This document shows, one piece after another, positions 24,701 through 29,137 of a stretch of 29,137 nt of DNA. Both the position numbers and the translations under genes were made by a program. The first letter of the stretch is position 1. Every line of letters begins with the position of its first letter. This DNA is from JBJFCE01 sp051888775 (GTDB lineage Bacteria; Bacillota; Clostridia; Lachnospirales; Lachnospiraceae), in NCBI GenBank assembly GCA_051888775.1, contig JBJFCE010000099.1, positions 1 through 29,137 of the forward strand. The letters run 5' to 3'. Below the pieces are notes generated by a model. It ran no database searches and had not been told where the DNA came from. It saw only the letters and a list, made by a program, of their open reading frames with translations.

Positions 24701-25182
24701 TACCTGCCGGGCTGTTGTATTATCGCCTGGACAATCCGATCATTGAACGCGAAGAAGCGATGGAGGAGGAAGCGATCAATCAGGCGATCCACAAGGAACT
24801 GCGTATGGCAGGCATTGTCAACGCCGATACGGATGTGGTGACTAAAATGGACGGAACAATAGCAGGAGGCGGCAGATCGGATACCATTCCGGTACAGATC
24901 AAGGCGGACGGAACGATGGCAGCAGCCTCTAAAGCATATCCAGAAGAGGCGCTTGAAACAATATCGAATTATGTAAACTGGAAGATCAGGGATATTTCTC
25001 ATGATATTTTACAGGGAAAGATAGAAAAGAATCCTTATGAATATAAGGAGCAAAATGCCTGTGAGTATTGCAGGTATCGGGAAGTATGCGGCTTTGACGA
25101 GACACAGCACGGATACGGGTATCGAAAGATTACCGATACGGACGAGCAGGAGATTCTTTGCAGGATGCGGCAGACTGACTGA
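21760..25182 (+). CDS. addB: AddB, ATP-dependent helicase/nuclease subunit with Fe-S cluster
   Basis: AddB with AddA resects double-strand breaks up to Chi sites in Firmicutes, taking the place of RecBCD. The 1140-residue protein is typical in size. It has the N-terminal Walker A GGSGAGKST (8-16), an inactive helicase-like body, and a C-terminal RecB-type nuclease domain (GRIDRLD with Asp922, then IDYKSGKK with Asp939 and Lys941). The four Fe-S cysteines known in AddB are present: Cys779, then Cys1101, Cys1104 and Cys1110 with the C-x2-C-x5-C spacing. The ATG at 21760 has a GAGAGG site upstream. addA follows 65 bp later, forming the usual addBA operon. Intact. Confidence 0.96.
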   Translation: MGLKFYFGGSGAGKSTRIYQDIIKWSVKEPQRKFVVLVPDQFTMQTQKELVCLHPDCGIMNIDVLSFGRLTHRILEEVGGENIPVLDDTGKNLVLRKVAAMQKEQMPVIGANLNRTGYIHEVKSVISEFMQYGISPKQVGEMAEQSEKRGVLCAKLKDLQLLYQSFLDYIQEKFITSEESLDLLCRSLSKSKWIKDSVVVFDGFTGFTPVQNRVIRELIMLCKQVCVTVIVDPAEDPYQLDGEQRLFHLSKKTVNSLCKLCDQAGVQRETDVFLPSAPVFRYREKPCFDYLEQNLFRYGRTPYEALPDRISLYKLENPESEVRFVCHRIRELVRTAGIQYRDVAVVTGDLNRYADLLRDEFSEYGIPCFIDQTTGILLNPFVEYIKSAVQVLLKQYSYEAVFHYLRSGMTGISMEEADRLENYVRALGIRGKKQYDCLFTKHTEETGGDGEKLQALNDIRERFVASLAVLHQPAQTMAERVNLLYDFIVQAGIEDKLQQYEKQFAKAGDTVREKEYAQIYRLVMQLLEQMIGLLGDEKLSWKEFYEILEAGLSEMKAGAIPQNVDRVVCGDIERTRLSEVKVLFFIGVNDGIIPASGTGGGMISDLDREFLHQADWELAPTPRQKMYTQRLYLYMNLTKPTEHLYMTYAAVGSDGKSVKPAYLIQTMQKMYPKLSVLHEMNTKELAYAQSGQDAVRIFVPMLRDYAAGLYDTQEEKEQQVFLLYHMFQEDEQNRKLADTLLRTAFYSYRNTPLGKAIAEALYGTLITNSVSRMECFAACQYRHFMEYGLQLKEREEFEITSRDMGTLYHELLSRFSEGLTAQGLSWKDFTKEQGEAILEEAIQSYAAEYEKSILYSSARNEYTIHMLRQVMGRTIETLQYQLKKGVFSPKGFELSFQTLEDLGSVNFQLSGEERVRLKGRIDRLDLCEDADHVYVKVIDYKSGKKDFDLISVYHGLTLQLVLYMNVALEREAKLHPDKKIVPAGLLYYRLDNPIIEREEAMEEEAINQAIHKELRMAGIVNADTDVVTKMDGTIAGGGRSDTIPVQIKADGTMAAASKAYPEEALETISNYVNWKIRDISHDILQGKIEKNPYEYKEQNACEYCRYREVCGFDETQHGYGYRKITDTDEQEILCRMRQTD

Positions 25183-25247
25183 TCGTCCGTATTGCAGATG
25201 CACCGGAGCGATTCGCAGTCCGCTTGGAAGGAAATAGGGAGGAATAT

Positions 25248-28200
25248 ATGGAATATACGATAGACCAGCAAAAGGTGATCCGCCTGCATCACAGGAATCT
25301 GCTTGTATCGGCGGCAGCCGGTTCCGGAAAGACAGCGGTGCTTGTAGAACGTATCGTGCAGATGCTGCTGCAAAAGGAGCATCCGGTCGATATTGACCGC
25401 CTGCTTGTCGTGACATTTACCAAGGCGGCAGCGGCAGAGATGCGTGAGAGGATCAGTATTGCAATTGAAAAGCAGCTGACGGAGCAGCCGGAGAATGAAC
25501 ATCTGGAAAAACAGGCTGCGTTGTTGCACCATGCCCAGATTACGACGATTGACAGCTTCTGTCAGTCCGTGCTTCGCAATAACTTTGACAGAATCGGTCT
25601 GGATCCGGGCTTTCGTGTGGCGGATCAGAACGAAATCCGCCTGATGAAAGAGGATATTCTGGAGGAACTGTTAGAGGAACATTTTGAAGCGGGAGAGGAA
25701 GCGTTTCTCAACCTGATCGACGGTTATCAGGGAAAGGGAAGGGATGGCAGGATTGAAGATATTTTGCTGGATATCTATGAATATGCCCTGAGCTTTCCGT
25801 GGCCGAAAGAATGGCTGGAGGGCTGTGTGGCACACTACCGCATAGCGGATGCGGCGACACTGGAACAGGAACCGTGGATGCAGGATCTGTTAGAGACTGT
25901 CAGACAGAAGCTTTCAGAGCTTACCATACAGTTACAGGAGGCGCATAGCCTGTGCCTTAAGCCGGAAGGTCCTCTTGCGTATGAAAAGACCATTCAGGAG
26001 GATGAAAACCAGCTTGTCCTTTTGTGTGAAAAGAAGACCTATGACGGGCTTCGGAAAGGGCTTTGTGAACTGCAAAAGGGAAAGCTTTCGGCAATCCGTT
26101 CCGGCAGTTGCGATGAAGTACTCAAAGTGCGTGTTGCAGACATACGAAAGAAGGTCTATGCAGAGCTTGAAAAGATCAAAAAGCAGTATTTTGCACTTTC
26201 TTTGGAGCGTTTATGTGAGATCTTACAGTTGTGTGCGCCCACTGTTGAGACGCTGGTGTCACTGGTGCTTCAGTTTGATGAACGTTTCCGGGCGCGCAAA
26301 CGGGAACTGAATACAGTCGACTTTTCCGATATGGAGCATATGGCATTGGAGATTCTGTTGGAAAGAGATGGAGAGCGTATCGTTCCGACGCAGGCAGCAC
26401 TGGATTACCGTGCATGCTTTGAAGAGATCCTGATCGATGAGTATCAGGACAGCAATATGGTGCAGGAGCTTTTGTTGCAGAGTATATCAGGAGAGGATGA
26501 GGGCAGACCGAACCGTTTCATGGTGGGAGATGTAAAGCAGAGCATCTATCGTTTCCGTCTGGCGCGTCCGGAGATCTTTTTGGAAAAATACGAAGCATAT
26601 TCCGGTGAAGACAGCAGTTTCCAAAAGATCGATCTGCATCAGAACTTCCGAAGCAGAAAGGAAGTCTTATCCTGCGTCAATGAGATCTTTTATCGGATCA
26701 TGCGCCCGCAGATCGGGCATATCCGCTATGATGAGCAGGCAGCATTGTATCCGGGAGCAGGATATCCGGAAGATACCCATACGGATAATACAGCGGAATT
26801 GCTGTTATTAGAAGAAAATGCAGAAGAAAATACGGAAGCACTCGACAGAAAAGGGCGCATTGCAGCGGAGGCTCGTCTGTGTGCCGGAAGGATCAGGGAA
26901 CTGGTAGGGCATGCACAGGTAACGGAGCGCAGAAAGAATCCACAGACAGGGGAAGAAGAGACCGTACTGCGGCCGGCACAGTACCGGGATATCGTGATCC
27001 TTCTTCGGACTGCGGGAGACTGGTTTGATATCTACAGGCAGGTGTTTGAGGAAGAAGGCATTCCGGCATATGTGGCGACAAAAACCGGCTATTTTTCGGC
27101 GGCGGAGATACGGACTGTTTTTAATTATCTGAAGATTCTGGATAATCCCCTTCAGGATATCCCTATGTATGGAGCAATGATTTCACCGATCGGCGGCTTT
27201 ACTGAGGAAGAAGTTGTCAGATTAAAAAGCGGAAAGCATACATATCTGTATGAGGAATTGCAGGAGGCGGCAAATAACAGCGTTGATGGGGAATTGCAGC
27301 AAAAAGCGCAGGCATTCCTTGCACAGTATGCACATTTCCGTGCCTGTATGCTGTATACACCGATCCATGAGCTTTTGCGGATGATCATACGGGAGACGGG
27401 ATACGATAAGCTCGTGGAAGCGATGCCCGGGGGCAGCAGGAGAAAAGCAAATCTGGAGGCACTGATCGATAAGGCGGTTGCCTATGAGCAGACGAGCTTC
27501 CACGGACTGTTTCACTTCATGCGCTATATCGATCATTTGAAAAAGTATGAAGTGGATTACGGAGAAGCGGACCTTGCGGACGAAGGCTCCGATCTGGTAC
27601 GCATTATGACTATTCATGCCAGCAAGGGACTGGAATTCCCGATCTGCTTTGTCTGCGGAACGGGAAAACTGTTCAATATGCAGGATGAGAGAAAGCCGAT
27701 CGTGACCAATCTGTTGCTTGGTATCGGATTGGATTATGTAAATCCGGTAGAGCGCACGAGAACGAGGAATCTGTTTAAAAATGTGATGAATCTAAAGGAG
27801 CATGAAGAAAATCTTGGCGAAGAACTGAGAGTGCTGTATGTTGCCCTGACGCGTGCGAAGGAAAAGCTGATCATAACAGGAACCGTAAAGGATTATGAAA
27901 AGAGAAAGCAGGAGTATTCGGACAGGCGGATGCTGTCTGTTGAGTCACAGGAGAGTGCAGATGCAGAAGATCAGATTCCGGCACCTCTCCCGGTGCAACT
28001 GATCCGGGATGCAAAATGTATGCTGGACTGGATTCTGGCAGCCGTTTATGTGGGCGGTATTGATGAAAAGATTCTGCAGGTATGCTATAGGAATGCTGCA
28101 GATCTTGAGGGTATGCAGATCAAAGCGCAGGTGCAGGAGCAGCTTCGTTATAAGCGGCTGTTAGATTCGGAAAAAACAAATGCAGCACTGGAGGAAGAAC

Positions 28201-28904
28201 TTCGTTCAAGGTTTGCGTTTTCTTATCCGTACCGGCAGTTGGAAAAGCTTTACACCAAGACTACGGTATCGGAGTTAAAGCTTGCAGCATTGGAGGAAAG
28301 CAAAGAAGTGACCGAAACGGCAGCACTGCTGTTTCCGGAAACACAGACGAAGGAATATGTACCGGCATTTCGGGAAGCTCAGGAAAAGGGCGGGACGAAC
28401 CGAGGAAATGCGTATCACAAGGCAATGGAGCTGCTTGATTTTACCATGGCACCCGAGGAAAACGAAATCCGCCGCTATCTGGAAGGGCAGGTGGAAAGCG
28501 GTACGCTGACAAGCGACTATCTGGAACTGTTACGAATGGACCGACTGTCCCGGTTTTTACAAAGTCCGCTGGCGAAGCGGATGGCGCAGGCACAGGAAAC
28601 GGGACGGCTTTACAGGGAGCAGCCGTTTGTGTTCGGTCTTCCCGCCAATCGTCTGAAGTCTGAATTTCCGGAGACGGAGACGATCCTGATACAGGGGATC
28701 ATCGACGTGTTCTGGGAGGAAGCGGACGGACTGGTTGTATTAGATTACAAGACAGATCGTGTAGATACGCCACAGGAGCTGATCGAGCGGTATCATACGC
28801 AGCTTGATTATTACGCGGAGGCATTGGAGCGCCTGATGCACCGTCGGGTAAAGGAGAAACTGATCTATTCGTTTGCACTCGGCAGGCAGATCATACTGCC
28901 CTGA
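25248..28904 (+). CDS. addA: AddA, ATP-dependent helicase/nuclease subunit
   Basis: AddA is the UvrD/Rep-type 3'-5' helicase and second nuclease of the AddAB complex. The 1218 residues show Walker A SAAAGSGKT (21-29), motif II IDEYQDSN (Asp397, Glu398), GDVKQSIYRFR (about 426-437), QNFRS, MTIHASKGLEFP (about 787), LYVALTRAKEKL (about 863), and the C-terminal nuclease with GNAYHKAM (about 1053), Asp1153 in GIIDVF and LDYK (Asp1166, Lys1168). Start ATG 25248 is chosen because AGGGAGGAAT precedes it; the in-frame ATG at 25224 lacks such a site. It is the last gene of the block: the sequence becomes AT-rich directly after the stop. Confidence 0.96.
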   Translation: MEYTIDQQKVIRLHHRNLLVSAAAGSGKTAVLVERIVQMLLQKEHPVDIDRLLVVTFTKAAAAEMRERISIAIEKQLTEQPENEHLEKQAALLHHAQITTIDSFCQSVLRNNFDRIGLDPGFRVADQNEIRLMKEDILEELLEEHFEAGEEAFLNLIDGYQGKGRDGRIEDILLDIYEYALSFPWPKEWLEGCVAHYRIADAATLEQEPWMQDLLETVRQKLSELTIQLQEAHSLCLKPEGPLAYEKTIQEDENQLVLLCEKKTYDGLRKGLCELQKGKLSAIRSGSCDEVLKVRVADIRKKVYAELEKIKKQYFALSLERLCEILQLCAPTVETLVSLVLQFDERFRARKRELNTVDFSDMEHMALEILLERDGERIVPTQAALDYRACFEEILIDEYQDSNMVQELLLQSISGEDEGRPNRFMVGDVKQSIYRFRLARPEIFLEKYEAYSGEDSSFQKIDLHQNFRSRKEVLSCVNEIFYRIMRPQIGHIRYDEQAALYPGAGYPEDTHTDNTAELLLLEENAEENTEALDRKGRIAAEARLCAGRIRELVGHAQVTERRKNPQTGEEETVLRPAQYRDIVILLRTAGDWFDIYRQVFEEEGIPAYVATKTGYFSAAEIRTVFNYLKILDNPLQDIPMYGAMISPIGGFTEEEVVRLKSGKHTYLYEELQEAANNSVDGELQQKAQAFLAQYAHFRACMLYTPIHELLRMIIRETGYDKLVEAMPGGSRRKANLEALIDKAVAYEQTSFHGLFHFMRYIDHLKKYEVDYGEADLADEGSDLVRIMTIHASKGLEFPICFVCGTGKLFNMQDERKPIVTNLLLGIGLDYVNPVERTRTRNLFKNVMNLKEHEENLGEELRVLYVALTRAKEKLIITGTVKDYEKRKQEYSDRRMLSVESQESADAEDQIPAPLPVQLIRDAKCMLDWILAAVYVGGIDEKILQVCYRNAADLEGMQIKAQVQEQLRYKRLLDSEKTNAALEEELRSRFAFSYPYRQLEKLYTKTTVSELKLAALEESKEVTETAALLFPETQTKEYVPAFREAQEKGGTNRGNAYHKAMELLDFTMAPEENEIRRYLEGQVESGTLTSDYLELLRMDRLSRFLQSPLAKRMAQAQETGRLYREQPFVFGLPANRLKSEFPETETILIQGIIDVFWEEADGLVVLDYKTDRVDTPQELIERYHTQLDYYAEALERLMHRRVKEKLIYSFALGRQIILP

Positions 28905-29137
28905 CAATTATTTTTAATTTTGTCCTTTTTCGGAATTATGTTCCCACTGAATAACGATGTATAGTTATCAGTAGCATGAATAGTCATTTCATTCTATATT
29001 ATTAAATGGAACCTTAAGAAACAAATTGAAAAATCGGAATTTGTTGAATAGCTTATTTCTATTATTGTAACAGAAGAAGGAAAACTGAATGAATACGAAA
29101 AGACTAATAAAATATCTTTTGTTAACATACATAATCA
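28905..29137. other. AT-rich terminal stretch
   Basis: By hand count only 59 of 233 bases are G or C (25%), while the coding regions upstream look close to half GC. It contains a weak hairpin with T-run after addA (gacaatta...tttgtc, about 28903-28924), a small imperfect palindrome 28946-28972 (actgaataac / gttatcagt), and a possible gene start at 29089. Such a sharp drop suggests a different origin for the sequence beyond addA, possibly the edge of an acquired island. Confidence 0.6.
29089..29137 (+). CDS. Start of an unidentified gene, truncated by the window end
   Basis: ATG at 29089 with AGAAGGA (29073-29079) upstream opens a frame reading MNTKRLIKYLLLTYII to the window edge. The basic start followed by hydrophobic residues suggests a membrane segment or signal peptide. 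The codons are AT-rich, unlike the neighbours. With only 16 residues no family can be named. Confidence 0.45.
   Translation, partial: MNTKRLIKYLLLTYII

Overview
The window looks like a contig piece from a Lachnospiraceae-type Clostridium relative (Firmicutes/Clostridia). The grounds are strong AGGAGG-type ribosome binding sites, moderate GC, an AddAB (not RecBCD) recombination nuclease, YlmH, a YtrA-type GntR regulator, and a small protein that in Lachnospiraceae genomes is usually labelled 'endosialidase'. This placement is inference from protein content; no 16S gene is present. Two runs of exactly 100 N (8640-8739 and 19699-19798) are assembly gaps.

Layout. (1) 1-110: half of a palindromic intergenic repeat. 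(2) 146-3711: purine biosynthesis genes purE-purM-purN-purD on the + strand, followed 47 bp later by a membrane-anchored SH3b/cadherin-like protein. (3) 5247-5562: a hairpin and a complete 177-bp palindromic element related to the one at the window start. (4) 5609-8454: ytrA-like regulator translationally coupled to clpC. (5) 8497-8924: a 115-bp tandem repeat array containing an N gap. (6) 8984-12011: small 'endosialidase'-type protein, radA, and an aldo/keto reductase with two ferredoxin-like clusters. (7) 12037-13651: ECF sigma factor with a recognisable autoregulatory promoter, its zinc-finger membrane anti-sigma factor, and a broken lipoprotein gene. (8) 13702-13772: tRNA-Trp on the minus strand with promoter and terminator. 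(9) 13938-16780: a DUF1905-C39-like protease fusion, a MATE transporter and a YlmH S4 protein. (10) 16868-20965: a small unknown protein, sbcD and sbcC, all overlapping. (11) 21022-21242: a second type of long palindromic element. (12) 21339-28904: a small unknown protein, then addB-addA. (13) 28905-29137: an abruptly AT-rich end (25% GC by hand count) with the start of an unidentified membrane-type gene.

How the genes work together. purE, M, N and D supply consecutive or nearby steps of IMP synthesis and are packed as an operon. radA, sbcDC and addAB form a DNA-repair and recombination content: end processing (AddAB, SbcCD) and branch migration (RadA). The clpC-to-radA order matches the end of the Bacillus ctsR-mcsA-mcsB-clpC-radA locus, but the CtsR/McsAB part is absent and a YtrA-like regulator sits in its place. 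The sigma/anti-sigma pair is a self-contained envelope-stress type switch.

No obviously new multi-gene defence or biosynthetic system is visible. The most unusual content is non-coding: two related families of long palindromic elements, a hairpin-bearing tandem array, and a lipoprotein pseudogene with an amber stop at codon 4. The DUF1905-C39 fusion protein is the most interesting coding novelty.
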